Assembly (NCBI GenBank): GCA_030263535.1
Contig: SZPB01000001.1
Coordinates: 16,896 to 80,895 of the forward strand
Source of the DNA: Cytophagia bacterium CHB2
GTDB lineage: Bacteria; Zhuqueibacterota; Zhuqueibacteria; Zhuqueibacterales; Zhuqueibacteraceae
Direction of reading: 5' to 3'
DNA length: 64,000 nucleotides
Position numbers and translations under genes: made by a program
The notes under the pieces: generated by a model
Seen by the model: only the letters and a program-made list of their open reading frames with translations
Told to the model about the DNA's origin: nothing
Databases searched by the model: none
Part shown: positions 18,014 through 27,299 of the stretch, piece by piece
Numbering within the stretch: the first letter of the stretch is position 1
Layout of the letters: every line of letters starts with the position of its first letter

Positions 18014-19386
18014 AACCCGTATTTTTCGATGCGGCGATACAACGACATGCGCGTCAATCCCAACTCCTTTGCCGCATGACTGATGTTCCCTCCGTGCTTG
18101 CTGATGGCTTTGCGGATCACCGCTTTTTCGACTTCTTCCAAATTATAATTTTCGAATATCAAACTTTCTTCTTTTGCGTCCGCCGCGGTTAAGAAGAAAT
18201 CCGAGGGTTGCAAGAGGGAAGCGTCACTCATGATGACCGCGCGTTCGATCGCGTGCTGCAATTCACGCACGTTTCCCGGCCAGGGATACTTTTCCAGCTT
18301 CTTGAGCGTCGCGGCATGCAGCCCTCTTGCCGGTTTTTGATACTTGCGCGCATAAATTTTTAGAAAATGATCGATCAAGAGCGGCAGGTCTTCCCCGCGC
18401 TCGCGTAGCGGCGGCAGGTGAATTTCAACAGTATTGATGCGGTACAACAAATCCTGACGGAATTTTTTTTCGGTTGCCAGTTGATGTATTGGCGTGTTGG
18501 TCGCGCAAATCAAGCGAATATCAAGGGGGCGCGCGATATTCGACCCCAGGCGCGTGACCTGGCGATTTTGCAGCGCAGCCAGCAGTTTCGCCTGCAGCGG
18601 CACGGACAAGTTGCCAATCTCATCCAAAAAAAGCGTGCCGCCGTGAGCAACTTCGAAACGGCCGGCGCGATCTTCTTTGGCATCCGTAAATGCGCCTTTG
18701 ACATGGCCAAACAATTCGCTTTCAAACAAAGTTTCACTTAAAGCGCCCATATCCACGCTGATGAACACTTCCTGAGCGCGCGAGGACTGGCGATGCAACT
18801 CACGCGCTACCAATTCTTTGCCGGTCCCGTTTTCACCCAAAATCAAAACATTGGCGTCGGTCTTTGCGACTTTCTGAATCGTGGCAAAAACCTCCTGCAT
18901 CGCCGCACACCCGCCAACGAACTCATGGAAGCGCTGGTCGAGATCGGCGCTAAGCTGCTTTTGTTGCGCTTTCAGGGCGTCGACCTGTGTTTGCGAACGC
19001 CGCAACCGCATGGCCGCAGAAAGCGTCGCCAGCAGTTTTTCGTTTTGCCAGGGTTTGAGCACGAAATCCGTAGCGCCGGCTTTGATCGCGCGCACCGCCA
19101 TATCGACATCACCGAACGCGGTGATGAGCACAACGACAGCCTGGGGCTCAATCTCAAGAATGCGATCCAGCCATTGAAAGCCCTCCACCCCGCTGCTCGC
19201 ATCGCGGGTAAAATTCATGTCCAACAGAATAACGTCATAGCTGGTATTCTTCAACAGTTCCGTCATGCGCTCCGGTTTTTTCTCGGTGTGTACCAACTCA
19301 AAATGCTGTTTGAGAAAGAGGCGCGCGGCGGTCAAGACATCTTCGTCATCGTCGATGACTAATATTTTTCCTACATGTTGCGGCAT
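18010..19386 (-). CDS. NtrC-type sigma-54-dependent response regulator
   Basis: I place the start at ATG 19384-19386 (MPQHVGKILVIDDDED), giving 458 aa; the frame is open upstream but the extra residues are not receiver-like. Receiver domain with DDD 12-14, phospho-acceptor D56 and K111; AAA+ domain with Walker A GENGTGKE (184-191) and Walker B TLFLDEIGN (251-259); Fis-type helix-turn-helix at the end (about 428-458). The sigma-54 contact loop reads GAFTDA (231-236) instead of GAFTGA. It pairs with the following kinase, and the glycosyltransferases downstream may be part of its regulon. Confidence 0.92.
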   Translation of the reverse strand: MPQHVGKILVIDDDEDVLTAARLFLKQHFELVHTEKKPERMTELLKNTSYDVILLDMNFTRDASSGVEGFQWLDRILEIEPQAVVVLITAFGDVDMAVRAIKAGATDFVLKPWQNEKLLATLSAAMRLRRSQTQVDALKAQQKQLSADLDQRFHEFVGGCAAMQEVFATIQKVAKTDANVLILGENGTGKELVARELHRQSSRAQEVFISVDMGALSETLFESELFGHVKGAFTDAKEDRAGRFEVAHGGTLFLDEIGNLSVPLQAKLLAALQNRQVTRLGSNIARPLDIRLICATNTPIHQLATEKKFRQDLLYRINTVEIHLPPLRERGEDLPLLIDHFLKIYARKYQKPARGLHAATLKKLEKYPWPGNVRELQHAIERAVIMSDASLLQPSDFFLTAADAKEESLIFENYNLEEVEKAVIRKAISKHGGNISHAAKELGLTRMSLYRRIEKYGL

Positions 19387-19566
19387 AGGGCAGAACGTAA
19401 GTTTAATTTGATTTTTTATGCCCATGAATCTAAGCAATAGCATGAGAAAGCAAAAGCAAAATTTACATACGGGATAGTCCAAATGATCTATTGCACGTGT
19501 CGCCTAAAACGCTAAATTGTAGCGTGGGAAATAAGAGGCAAACGAAAATTAACGCTGGCGAAAAAC

Positions 19567-20211
19567 ATGTCCATTACCGTAGCTGTTGTTGAAGACAACC
19601 CCAATCTGCTGGCCGGAACGTCGTACATTCTGCGCGCGTCCCCGAGCTATAAAGTCGTCGGCGAGTATCCTCATGCGGAGGGACTGCTCGACGAGGTTGA
19701 TGACTGCAAGCCTGACGTTGTCCTGATGGATATAGGCTTGCCGGGCATGTCCGGCATTGCAGCAACTGCGGAATTGAAGCGCCGCTACCCGCATATGCAA
19801 ATCATCATTCTATCAGTGTTCGAAGATGACGAGAATGTTTTCCAGGCTATTTGCGCCGGTGCGTGCGGCTATATCGCAAAACCGGTGATGCCCGCGGAAT
19901 TGCTCGAGGCGGTGGAACAGGCCTTCGGCGGCTCTTCGCCCATGTCGCCCAAGATTGCGCGCAAAGTTTTGGAGTTGTTTAGAAGGCACATGCCGCCTCC
20001 CCGGGCCGATTATAACCTCACCGAACGCGAGCTGGAGGTGCTCGACTTGCTCACGCAAGGCGCCGATCACAAACAGATCGCGGAAAAACTCTTCCTCAGC
20101 CCCTATACCATCCGCGCGCATCTGCGCAATATCTACGACAAACTGCACGTTCACTCAAAATCTCAAGCCGTTGCTAAAGCGCTGCAAGAACGGCTCCTGC
20201 CCCGGAAGTAA
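19567..20211 (+). CDS. NarL/LuxR-family response regulator
   Basis: A 214-aa two-domain regulator. Receiver with acidic E9-D10, phospho-acceptor D55 and K105; C-terminal LuxR-type helix-turn-helix at about 147-205 ('LTEREXEVLDLLTQGADHKQIA', then 'LSPYTIRAHLRNIYDKLHVHSKSQAV', partly quoted). It is divergent from the NtrC-like gene with 180 bases between them. No partner kinase lies next to it. A kinase from elsewhere must phosphorylate it, or it works without phosphorylation. Confidence 0.92.
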   Translation: MSITVAVVEDNPNLLAGTSYILRASPSYKVVGEYPHAEGLLDEVDDCKPDVVLMDIGLPGMSGIAATAELKRRYPHMQIIILSVFEDDENVFQAICAGACGYIAKPVMPAELLEAVEQAFGGSSPMSPKIARKVLELFRRHMPPPRADYNLTERELEVLDLLTQGADHKQIAEKLFLSPYTIRAHLRNIYDKLHVHSKSQAVAKALQERLLPRK

Positions 20212-20233
20212 AGCAGACTTCTCAAAAAACCCC

Positions 20234-20262
20234 TTGACATTCCCCCACCTGCTGTGTATATA
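20234..20262 (+). promoter_or_regulatory. Sigma-70-type promoter of the Rrf2 gene
   Basis: TTGACA at 20234-20239 and TATATA at 20257-20262 are separated by exactly 17 bases. Transcription would start near 20269, inside the palindromic operator at 20266-20280. Confidence 0.75.
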
Positions 20263-20265
20263 AGC

Positions 20266-20280
20266 CTATCAAATTGATAG
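20266..20280 (+). promoter_or_regulatory. Palindromic operator, probably bound by the Rrf2 regulator
   Basis: CTATCAAATTGATAG is a perfect 7+1+7 palindrome directly after the -10 box and over the predicted transcription start. Binding here would block the Rrf2 promoter. A 12-of-15 match lies at 20790-20804, before the sulfate importer. Confidence 0.65.
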
Positions 20281-20304
20281 ACTAAATCAATTTTATACAC
20301 TACT

Positions 20305-20766
20305 GTGCTCTCCAAAAAAGCAAAATATGCGCTGCAAGCCCTGCTGCAACTTGCCGAAGAATACGACCGCGGCCCGGTGCTCATTGCAGACCTGGCGGAA
20401 CGCGAGGGGATACCCAAAAAATTTTTGGAGCTTATCCTGCTCGAACTCAGGAACCAGGGCATTTTGCAAAGCAGAAAAGGCAAAGGGGGAGGCTATTTTC
20501 TGGGAAAGTCTCCCAAAACAATAACGCTGGGACAAGTCATCAGAATTCTTGATGGCCCGCTGGCGCCCCTCCCCTGCGTGAGCCAGACGGCTTATATGAA
20601 ATGCCAGGAATGCCAGGATGAAGAGACCTGCGGCATTCGGCTTGTGATGAAACAGGTGCGCGATGCCACGGCTAAAATATTGGATACCACAAGCCTCGCC
20701 GATGTCGCCAAGCGTACGGCAGGCCTAGCGGCCAAGGCCCAAAAGAGAAAGTCCCGCACACTGTAA
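20305..20766 (+). CDS. Rrf2-family transcriptional regulator (CysR/IscR-like)
   Basis: A 153-aa winged-helix regulator; GTG start without a clear Shine-Dalgarno. N-terminal 'LSKKAKYALQALLQLA' and 'IADLAEREGIPKKFLELILLEL' form the Rrf2 helix-turn-helix, followed by the 'GKGGGYFLGK' wing. Four cysteines at 91, 100, 103 and 109 lie where IscR, NsrR and RirA hold an iron-sulfur cluster (three Cys in those), so cluster or thiol sensing is possible. The adjacent sulfate importer and shared operator-like sites suggest control of sulfur uptake and autoregulation. Confidence 0.9.
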   Translation: MLSKKAKYALQALLQLAEEYDRGPVLIADLAEREGIPKKFLELILLELRNQGILQSRKGKGGGYFLGKSPKTITLGQVIRILDGPLAPLPCVSQTAYMKCQECQDEETCGIRLVMKQVRDATAKILDTTSLADVAKRTAGLAAKAQKRKSRTL

Positions 20767-21128
20767 CTTCTAGTGTTGTTCGTATTACTCTACTAATTTG
20801 ATAGGATAAATTGCTTTAGTAGGATCCCCCATGACGACAAGCTCCTTTGCTCGGCAACGTTATTTCCCGCGTTCCCCCAAAAGCCGGAAACCACATTCGC
20901 GCACTCCCCTGCCATCAAAAGCACACGCCATCATTTCTTTGCTATTATTGGCTAATACGCACGCGTCCTCTAGATTAAGCACCGAGGAGAACATGGCGCC
21001 AGAAAAAGCTGAAGGCTGCGCCAGATAAATTGCATTGATGAAAATCAAAAAAGACTGCAAACGCTCGAAGATGTCACCATTAGAGTTGATGAGTAAAAAC
21101 CCTGGACGGTTAATGCAAGGAGAACGGT
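20767..21128 (+). other. Leader region of the sulfate importer
   Basis: 362 bases between the Rrf2 gene and sbp. It holds the operator-like site and one open frame from ATG 20831 to 21028 (65 codons) whose translation, rich in Ser/Arg, looks unlike a conserved protein; it could be a leader peptide but I do not count it as a gene. TGGCGC/GCGCCA near 20995-21023 can form a short stem. No riboswitch class was recognised. Confidence 0.4.
20790..20804 (+). promoter_or_regulatory. Second operator-like site upstream of sulfate importer
   Basis: CTACTAATTTGATAG matches the palindrome at 20266-20280 at 12 of 15 positions, with the right half TTGATAG identical. It stands 24 bases after the Rrf2 stop and about 325 bases before sbp. 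A -10-like TAGGATAAAT overlaps its end. Confidence 0.55.
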
Positions 21129-22145
21129 ATGCGATCATGGATTCATGTGCTTCTCTGTCTGCTGATGTTTCTTGCTGGTGGCGTGACACGCCCGGTCACG
21201 GCACAAAAGAAAATAACACTGCTCAACGTTTCCTACGATCCCACGCGCGAGCTTTATCAAGACTTCAACGCCGCCTTTGCAAAGTATTGGAAAGAAAAAA
21301 CCGGCGAGCTCGCCACCATCCGGCAATCTCACGGCGGTTCGAGCAAACAGGCACGCGCCGTCATTGAGGGGTTGCAAGCCGACGTTGTAACGCTGGCATT
21401 GGCCTATGACATCGATGCCATTGCCGAGCGCTCACAATTGCTGCCGCAAGATTGGCAAAAAAGATTGCCCCACAACAGCGCACCCTACACTTCGACTCTG
21501 GCATTTCTCGTGCATAAAGGCAATCCCAAACACATCAACAATTGGGAAGATTTGATCAAGCCCGGCGTTGCCGTGATCACACCCAATCCCAAAACCTCGG
21601 GCGTGGCGCGCTGGAACTATCTTGCGGCGTGGGGTTATGCGCTCAAACTAAACAGCGGCGATCAGCGCAAAGCGCAGGAATTCATCGGCAAACTTTACAA
21701 GAATGTGCCGGTGCTCGATTCCGGCGCGCGCGGTGCTACCACGACTTTCGTCGAACGCGGGATCGGCGACGTGCTGATCAACTGGGAAAATGAACTGCTT
21801 TTGATTAAAAAACTAATCCCCGACAAATTTGAAATTATTGCGCCCTCACTCAGTATTCTCGCTGAACCCACGGTTTCACTCGTTGATAAAGTTGTTGATA
21901 AACGCAAAACGCGTGTGGTCGCACAAGCCTATCTGGAATATTTGTATTCTGAAGAAGGGCAAGAAATCGCAGCCAAAAATTTCTATCGTCCCCATTCCCC
22001 GATGGTTGCCGCAAAATATGCCGCACAATTCCCGCCGATTGAACTTTTTACAATCGCTGAGGTTTTTGGCGGCTGGCAAAAAGCGCAAAAAATCCATTTT
22101 GCCGATGGCGGAATCTTCGATCAAATCTACTTATCCGGCAAATAG
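21129..22145 (+). CDS. sbp: Sulfate-binding protein of ABC importer
   Basis: A 338-aa periplasmic solute-binding protein. Signal peptide of about 25 residues ending near TAQ. '[22 protein letters not shown]' (partly quoted), '[30 protein letters not shown]' and '[17 protein letters not shown]' are the characteristic Sbp/CysP blocks that form the sulfate/thiosulfate pocket. First gene of sbp-cysT-cysW-cysA, preceded by a leader with an Rrf2 operator-like site. AAGGAGAAC precedes the ATG. Confidence 0.95.
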   Translation: MRSWIHVLLCLLMFLAGGVTRPVTAQKKITLLNVSYDPTRELYQDFNAAFAKYWKEKTGELATIRQSHGGSSKQARAVIEGLQADVVTLALAYDIDAIAERSQLLPQDWQKRLPHNSAPYTSTLAFLVHKGNPKHINNWEDLIKPGVAVITPNPKTSGVARWNYLAAWGYALKLNSGDQRKAQEFIGKLYKNVPVLDSGARGATTTFVERGIGDVLINWENELLLIKKLIPDKFEIIAPSLSILAEPTVSLVDKVVDKRKTRVVAQAYLEYLYSEEGQEIAAKNFYRPHSPMVAAKYAAQFPPIELFTIAEVFGGWQKAQKIHFADGGIFDQIYLSGK

Positions 22146-22251
22146 AAAAGTCTGTGCAGCAGAGTTTGCCTCATCGCAGAATCAATGAGGCTGAAACAGC
22201 CTTGGGTACAATTCTCCAATACTTCAGAACTCCGGTTTTTAGGAACACAAT

Positions 22252-23085
22252 ATGGCTTTCACGCTTAAACAGCGCAGTGTTCTCCCCGGTTTTGGTTTAT
22301 CGTTGGGCTATGCGCTGCTGTACCTGAGTCTGATCGTACTCATCCCATTGGCGGGAACGTTTCTAAAAACGGCAACTTTGACCTGGGCGCAGTTTTGGGA
22401 GACCGTCACAGCGCCCCGTGCACTGGCCTCCTATCGCCTCACGTTTGGCGCTGCTTTTGTTGCCGCGTTTATCAATGCCGTATTCGGCCTGGTGGTCGCC
22501 TGGGTGTTGGTGCGTTATCAGTTTCCTGGAAAACGGCTCATCGATGCGCTCGTTGATCTGCCTTTTGCATTACCGACGGCAGTCGCCGGCATTGCATTCA
22601 CCGCCGTGTATTCGAGTAAGGGCTGGATTGGCCAGTATCTCGAACCGCTGGGTTTAAAAATTGCCTTCACACCACTGGGAATAATTTTGGTGCTCACCTT
22701 CATCGGCTTGCCGTTTGTCGTGCGTACCGTGCAACCGGTTTTGGAAGATATTGAGCCGGAAGTCGAGGAAGCAGCCGCGATTCTCGGCGCGCAGCGCGGG
22801 CAAACTCTCACACGCGTGATTTTGCCCGCGCTCTGGCCGGCATTAATTACCGGCTTTGCCATGGCGTTCGCGCGCGCCGTGGGTGAATACGGTTCGGTGA
22901 TTTTCATCGCTGGCAATATGCCGATGCGAACGGAGATTACGCCGTTGTTGATCATCACCAAACTGGAACAGTATGACTATGCCGGAGCCACCGCCCTGGC
23001 GGTTGTCATGCTGGTGATTTCCTTCGTGCTGCTGCTTATCATCAACCTGCTGCAAGGCTGGAACAGCCGCTTTCAGCGCCGGTGA
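22252..23085 (+). CDS. cysT: Sulfate ABC transporter permease CysT
   Basis: A 277-aa inner-membrane permease with six helices. Conserved blocks: '[18 protein letters not shown]', '[29 protein letters not shown]' and the coupling-helix EAA-type loop, then '[24 protein letters not shown]' (all partly quoted), which are diagnostic for CysT (CysU) as opposed to CysW. It forms a heterodimer with CysW and is energised by CysA. A 106-base gap separates it from sbp; its end is coupled to cysW. Confidence 0.95.
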   Translation: MAFTLKQRSVLPGFGLSLGYALLYLSLIVLIPLAGTFLKTATLTWAQFWETVTAPRALASYRLTFGAAFVAAFINAVFGLVVAWVLVRYQFPGKRLIDALVDLPFALPTAVAGIAFTAVYSSKGWIGQYLEPLGLKIAFTPLGIILVLTFIGLPFVVRTVQPVLEDIEPEVEEAAAILGAQRGQTLTRVILPALWPALITGFAMAFARAVGEYGSVIFIAGNMPMRTEITPLLIITKLEQYDYAGATALAVVMLVISFVLLLIINLLQGWNSRFQRR

Positions 23086-23108
23086 TCATCAGTGACAAGG
23101 ACGTGCAT

Positions 23109-24008
23109 ATGAACGAGGGCTCATTCGAACTCAGGGATCGCGGCAATCATGCGCAGGTCAGAACCGAACCGGCAATCGTGCGCAGAATTCTGATTGCAAC
23201 GGCTTTGGGCTTTCTGTTTCTGTTTATCATCGTACCGCTCGCCGTCGTCTTCATTTCTGCTTTCGAGCAAGGCATTGCAGGATATTTTTCAGCCATCCGT
23301 GAACCCGATGCCCTGGCCGCGATTGGCCTTACGCTTTTGACCACGCTGATTGCCGTGCCGCTGAATCTAATCTTCGGCGTTGCGGCGGCCTGGGCCATCG
23401 CCAAATTTGATTTTGCCGGCAAAAACATTTTGATCACTCTCATCGATTTGCCGTTTTCCGTGTCTCCTGTTGTGTCCGGATTGATTTATGTTTTGATTTT
23501 CGGATTGCACGGCTGGTTGGGGACGTGGCTGAATGACCACAACATAAATATTATTTTTGCCACACCGGGCATTGCGCTGGCAACTGTCTTCGTCACCTTT
23601 CCTTTCGTCGCGCGTGAATTGATCCCATTGATGCAAGCACAAGGCGTTGAAGAAGAGGAGGCCGCGCTGTCGCTGGGCGCGGGCGGCTGGCAAACATTCT
23701 GGCGGGTCACGCTCCCGAATGTGAAATGGGGCCTGTTATACGGCGTGATTCTGTGTACCGCCCGCGCCATGGGAGAGTTCGGCGCCGTGTCAGTAGTATC
23801 CGGACATATTCGCGGCTTGACGAATACCATGACTCTGCATGTGGAAATTTTGTACAATGAATACAATTCTGCCGCCGCCTTTGCCATGGCCTCTCTGCTC
23901 ACGCTGCTCGCCTTAGCGACCTTGCTCGCGAAAAGCGCGGTGGAGTGGAAAACCAAACAACAGTCAAAAACTGCGGAACGCACAATTACGGAGAAGCCTG
24001 CTGCATGA
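23109..24008 (+). CDS. cysW: Sulfate ABC transporter permease CysW
   Basis: About 299 aa from the ATG at 23109, preceded by AAGGA at a good distance; an in-frame GTG at 23082 overlapping the cysT stop is the alternative. Six helices, with '[20 protein letters not shown]', '[25 protein letters not shown]' and '[19 protein letters not shown]' (partly quoted), typical CysW blocks. Second permease of the sulfate/thiosulfate importer; its stop overlaps the cysA start (ATGA). Confidence 0.94.
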   Translation: MNEGSFELRDRGNHAQVRTEPAIVRRILIATALGFLFLFIIVPLAVVFISAFEQGIAGYFSAIREPDALAAIGLTLLTTLIAVPLNLIFGVAAAWAIAKFDFAGKNILITLIDLPFSVSPVVSGLIYVLIFGLHGWLGTWLNDHNINIIFATPGIALATVFVTFPFVARELIPLMQAQGVEEEEAALSLGAGGWQTFWRVTLPNVKWGLLYGVILCTARAMGEFGAVSVVSGHIRGLTNTMTLHVEILYNEYNSAAAFAMASLLTLLALATLLAKSAVEWKTKQQSKTAERTITEKPAA

Positions 24009-25066
24009 GGATCGACGTTCAAAATCTCACGAAAAAATTTGGCGCATTCACTGCGCTGAGAAACATACATCTGGAAGTAAGCTCAGGGGAATTGTTAGCC
24101 TTGCTTGGGCCTTCGGGTTGCGGGAAAACTACGCTGTTGCGCATTCTTGCCGGATTGGAATTTCCCGATAGCGGTTCCATTCGATTCGATGGTGAAGAAG
24201 CAATCAATCAAAACGTGCGCGCGCGCAAGGTCGGGTTTGTATTCCAGCACTATGCGCTGTTCCGCCATATGACGGTATTTGAGAACATCGCATTCGGCTT
24301 GCGTGTGCGCCCGCATCAAACACGTCCTTCACGCGAAGAAATCAATACAAAAGTACAAACATTGCTCAAGCTGGTGAAACTCGAGGACATGGCCACGCGC
24401 TACCCGTCCCTGCTCTCCGGCGGTCAGCGCCAACGGGTTGCGTTGGCGCGGGCTTTGGCCGTGGAGCCGCGCGTGCTTCTGCTCGACGAACCCTTCGGCG
24501 CGCTCGATGCAAAAGTGCGCCAGGAGTTGCGGCGCTGGTTGCGCCGTTTGCACGATGAGATACACATCACCAGCGTGTTTGTCACGCATGATCAAGAAGA
24601 AGCCCTCGAAGTCGCCGATCGCGTGGTGGTCATGAATGCCGGCCAAATCGAACAGATCGGCGCGCCCGAAGAAGTCTACAATCATCCGGCTACGCCGTTT
24701 GTGTATAATTTTCTCGGCAATGTCAATCTGTTTCGCGGCCGCATCGAAGACGATAAAATCTATGTTGGCGGCATGGCAATGGAGCTGCCTGCCGGCACCA
24801 AACAAGATACAGAAAGCGCGACGGTATATGTGAGACCGCATCTCCTCGACATTGAACCTCATCCCCGCCACCAAAATCATTTTCGCGCGCGCATCATGCA
24901 CATCAATGCCGCCGGCCCGCAAGTCAAAATCGAATTGACTACCGAATGGGGCGATCCCGTGCATGTGGAGATCTCACAAGAACGGTACCGCATACTGGGA
25001 TTACGTCGCGAGCTGGAAGTTTTTGTTACGCCAAAAGAAAAGAACGCGCCGGCACACGGAAACTAG
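24005..25066 (+). CDS. cysA: Sulfate ABC transporter ATP-binding protein CysA
   Basis: 353 aa from ATG 24005, which overlaps the cysW stop; the frame extends upstream but that part belongs to cysW. Walker [11 protein letters not shown]-loop '[13 protein letters not shown]', signature LLSGGQRQR, Walker B '[16 protein letters not shown]' and the switch His in FVTHDQEEA are intact. The C-terminal 110 residues form the TOBE-like regulatory domain found in CysA/MalK proteins ('[14 protein letters not shown]'). It drives sulfate import together with CysT, CysW and Sbp. Confidence 0.96.
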   Translation: MRIDVQNLTKKFGAFTALRNIHLEVSSGELLALLGPSGCGKTTLLRILAGLEFPDSGSIRFDGEEAINQNVRARKVGFVFQHYALFRHMTVFENIAFGLRVRPHQTRPSREEINTKVQTLLKLVKLEDMATRYPSLLSGGQRQRVALARALAVEPRVLLLDEPFGALDAKVRQELRRWLRRLHDEIHITSVFVTHDQEEALEVADRVVVMNAGQIEQIGAPEEVYNHPATPFVYNFLGNVNLFRGRIEDDKIYVGGMAMELPAGTKQDTESATVYVRPHLLDIEPHPRHQNHFRARIMHINAAGPQVKIELTTEWGDPVHVEISQERYRILGLRRELEVFVTPKEKNAPAHGN

Positions 25067-25356
25067 TGGATTGACCGGCCTTAAATCTCGGCACGCTCAA
25101 ACTTCAAATCTATATCTAATTTTGTTGTTTCGCCTGGACGATAACGCCTCTTGTTTTCTCAGCCTCACTCATTTGTTCTATTTTGCACATTTATCCCCTC
25201 CCTGCCAGTTATTTCCATAGTCCCTTTGTTCTAATTTAGTCAGCCACCGGCAACCGCTTGAGAAAGGCGCCGTAAGAGTCGCGTGAAAATTGGGTGATGC
25301 CAAAAGCACAGAATTTCCTTCACCCTAAGAATTAAATTGAAAAGCGGAGAACGAAC
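25067..25356. promoter_or_regulatory. Intergenic region with two TTTGTTCTA-type motifs
   Basis: 290 bases after cysA. Two copies of a TTTGTTCTAttTt-like motif stand at about 25172-25185 and 25225-25238. Related copies occur before the cytochrome c gene (about 25982-25995) and before the outer-membrane protein gene (about 27085-27094), and one at 3293-3306. They may be protein-binding or promoter elements; no matching consensus is known to me. Confidence 0.35.
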
Positions 25357-25929
25357 ATGAGTGCATACAGACTTTCTACGTTGCACCGGCGCCCAGCGAT
25401 CATCGTGCTGACCATGTGTTTAATGTTTGCGCTTCTTGCAAGCGGATGCAGAAAGAATCCTACGGCGGTTGACCCGGATGACAACAATGGCCCGGACACA
25501 CCGCGCACGCCAGTACCCACTGCGCTGGTCGGCGCATGGTATAGCGGAACAGTTTCGGATGTCAATTTTTACGATCGCGCTACCGGGCAATTTGGCTCGC
25601 CCTCTGGCACTGGCATTTTCTTGAAGCTGTCGGCAGAGGGTTATTATGAGAAAGGCGTGTTGTTGCAATCGTCTTTGTACAATTGTACCATGACATTTTT
25701 TGCCTACAATTCCGGAACAATAACGTTCAAGGATTCGACGATTACACTCTACCCGACGTACGGGAGGATAAAAAGCAGTGACAATTGTGTTGCCGAAAAC
25801 AACTACCTCAAGAACGATCAACTCGTGACCGAAACGATTATTGCGAAACTCGGAGAAGATGAGTGGGGAAACGAAACCCTGTGGTTGCGCTATCCTGAAA
25901 GCAATCCTTCGGCATTCCATCGCAAATAG
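25357..25929 (+). CDS. Predicted lipoprotein, function unknown
   Basis: A 190-aa protein with a lipobox LASGC (acylated Cys at residue 31) followed by a flexible acidic/proline linker (about 35-52: DPDDNNGPDTPRTPVP) typical of surface or outer-membrane-anchored lipoproteins. The mature domain (about 55-185) is beta-rich with 'LVGAWYSGTVSDVNFYD' and a possible disulfide pair (C111 and C142 by rough count). 'WYSG...TGIFLKLSAEGYYEKG' is like the lipocalin-type 'copper resistance NlpE/META' beta barrels, but this is only similarity of style. SD: AAGCGGAGAAC before ATG. Confidence 0.7.
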   Translation: MSAYRLSTLHRRPAIIVLTMCLMFALLASGCRKNPTAVDPDDNNGPDTPRTPVPTALVGAWYSGTVSDVNFYDRATGQFGSPSGTGIFLKLSAEGYYEKGVLLQSSLYNCTMTFFAYNSGTITFKDSTITLYPTYGRIKSSDNCVAENNYLKNDQLVTETIIAKLGEDEWGNETLWLRYPESNPSAFHRK

Positions 25930-26094
25930 CCTCGCCGGCGCGCCGTTGGAATATGTCAATCGCTCGATCTCAAATTAGTCCATTCGTTCTATTTTGCCGA
26001 ACGGACGTTTCGATTAAGTTTGCCTCAACGCCAGGTAAGTAGCATCTTTTTAAGCCACACAAAATTCAAAACAATTGCAGAACAGGAGGATACC

Positions 26095-26673
26095 TTGCAA
26101 AGACTCATCTTGACCACGATCTTTGGAATTGTAGCGATGGTCTTCATTGCCTATGCAGAAAAATTAGCAAGTCACAACGAGACGGGCTTGATCGAACGGG
26201 GCAATTATCTTGTTACCACGATGGGGTGCGGCGACTGCCACACGCCCTGGAAAATGGGAGCAAACGGCCCCAAACCGGATAGTACGCGTTTGTTGTCTGG
26301 CCATCCCGAACATGCTCTCTACCCCATGTGGAGCCCGGCTGATTTTCAGCGCAATGCGATAGCGCTAGTCAATCCGACCAACACGGCGTGGGCCGGTCCC
26401 TGGGGCGTCAGTTTCACGGCGAATCTCACGCCCGACACTTCAACCGGCATCGGTGAATGGAAAGAAGAGACGTTCATCAGCGCGATTCGCACGGGTAAAC
26501 ATCAAGGCTATGCCAATGCGCGCGATATCTTGCCGCCCATGCCGTGGCCGGCATACCGCAACTTGACAGACGAAGATTTATCAGCAATCTGGGCTTATTT
26601 GCGCTCGATTCCGCCCGTGAAAAATCAAGTGCCGCTGCCGATACCTCCTGGACAAGAAATAACGGCAGAGTAA
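26095..26673 (+). CDS. Single-heme c-type cytochrome, membrane anchored
   Basis: The start is the TTG at 26095, with AGGAGGA at 26085-26091; this gives 193 aa. Residues 2-22 are an uncleaved or cleaved signal/anchor helix. Heme is bound at C45-x2-C48-H49 (GCGDCHTPW) with M149 (ILPPMPW) as the likely distal ligand. 'FTANLTPDTSTGIGEW', 'FISAIRTGKH' and 'LPPMPWPAYRNLTDEDLSAIWAYLRSIPPV' are typical of the cytochrome c subunits that accompany dehydrogenases and cbb3-type electron chains. It probably carries electrons in the periplasm; no partner enzyme is adjacent. Confidence 0.88.
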   Translation: MQRLILTTIFGIVAMVFIAYAEKLASHNETGLIERGNYLVTTMGCGDCHTPWKMGANGPKPDSTRLLSGHPEHALYPMWSPADFQRNAIALVNPTNTAWAGPWGVSFTANLTPDTSTGIGEWKEETFISAIRTGKHQGYANARDILPPMPWPAYRNLTDEDLSAIWAYLRSIPPVKNQVPLPIPPGQEITAE

Positions 26674-26804
26674 TATCGAATATTTCATTTTCATGGGTAA
26701 TGACGCATCTCGTCGCCTGAATCGAAAATCTCGGCATCAGAATGAATTTTGCATGATCTAATCGTTTTGTTTTGAACTTTCAGGCTCATGCTTAGGAAAT
26801 TGTT

Positions 26805-27026
26805 ATGCACTGCCCACACTGCATGTTTGAATATCCCGGCAACTATCAATTTTGTGGCGATTGCGGCGCTCACTTGAGCCGTATAAACGAAAATTCAATC
26901 ACTCGTCTCGCACATGAACCGTTGTCGTTTCCACTTGAACAGGCAAAAGCACAACGTGTTCAGACTTTCGGACTCAAGGCGCTGGGCATGTTTCCACGCA
27001 TAAGCTGCCGGAGCCGACTGTTTTAG
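26805..27026 (+). CDS. Short zinc-ribbon protein or gene fragment
   Basis: A 73-aa frame beginning MHCPHCMFEYPGNYQFCGDCGAHL, a complete double-CxxC zinc ribbon of the type that opens adenylate-cyclase and other multidomain proteins ('CPHC...FCGDCG'). AGGAA is found before ATG. The remaining 45 residues have no visible domain. In related genomes such ribbons usually head proteins of several hundred residues, so this may be the 5' remnant of a larger gene. Confidence 0.5.
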   Translation: MHCPHCMFEYPGNYQFCGDCGAHLSRINENSITRLAHEPLSFPLEQAKAQRVQTFGLKALGMFPRISCRSRLF

Positions 27027-27299
27027 TCGATGCTTCAATTAGCCCCGTTGTGATGCGGCTCTGATTTATGTAGCAAAATAGTTCATTTGTTCTAACAACT
27101 CTCAAATCGAGTTGCCGTATCAACGATCACAAAAAACATCCTGATTGGCAATGCAAGATTCAGCCCGAGTATTGGCTCATATGAACACGTCATCACCTCG
27201 CAAAACAGGAATCTTATGCAGCACGCGGGAAACGGCGACATTGGTAAGTGAATTAAATTGTATCATCACAACTCAACTACTCAATCAGAAGGAGAACAC

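Noticed and set aside
20995..21023. SAM or other riboswitch in the sbp leader
   Set aside because: Only a 6-bp stem is visible; no conserved riboswitch core was recognised.
20831..21028. 65-codon frame between the Rrf2 gene and sbp
   Set aside because: It has a start near the operator but no family features and unusual composition, and it overlaps the sbp leader; kept only as a possible leader peptide.
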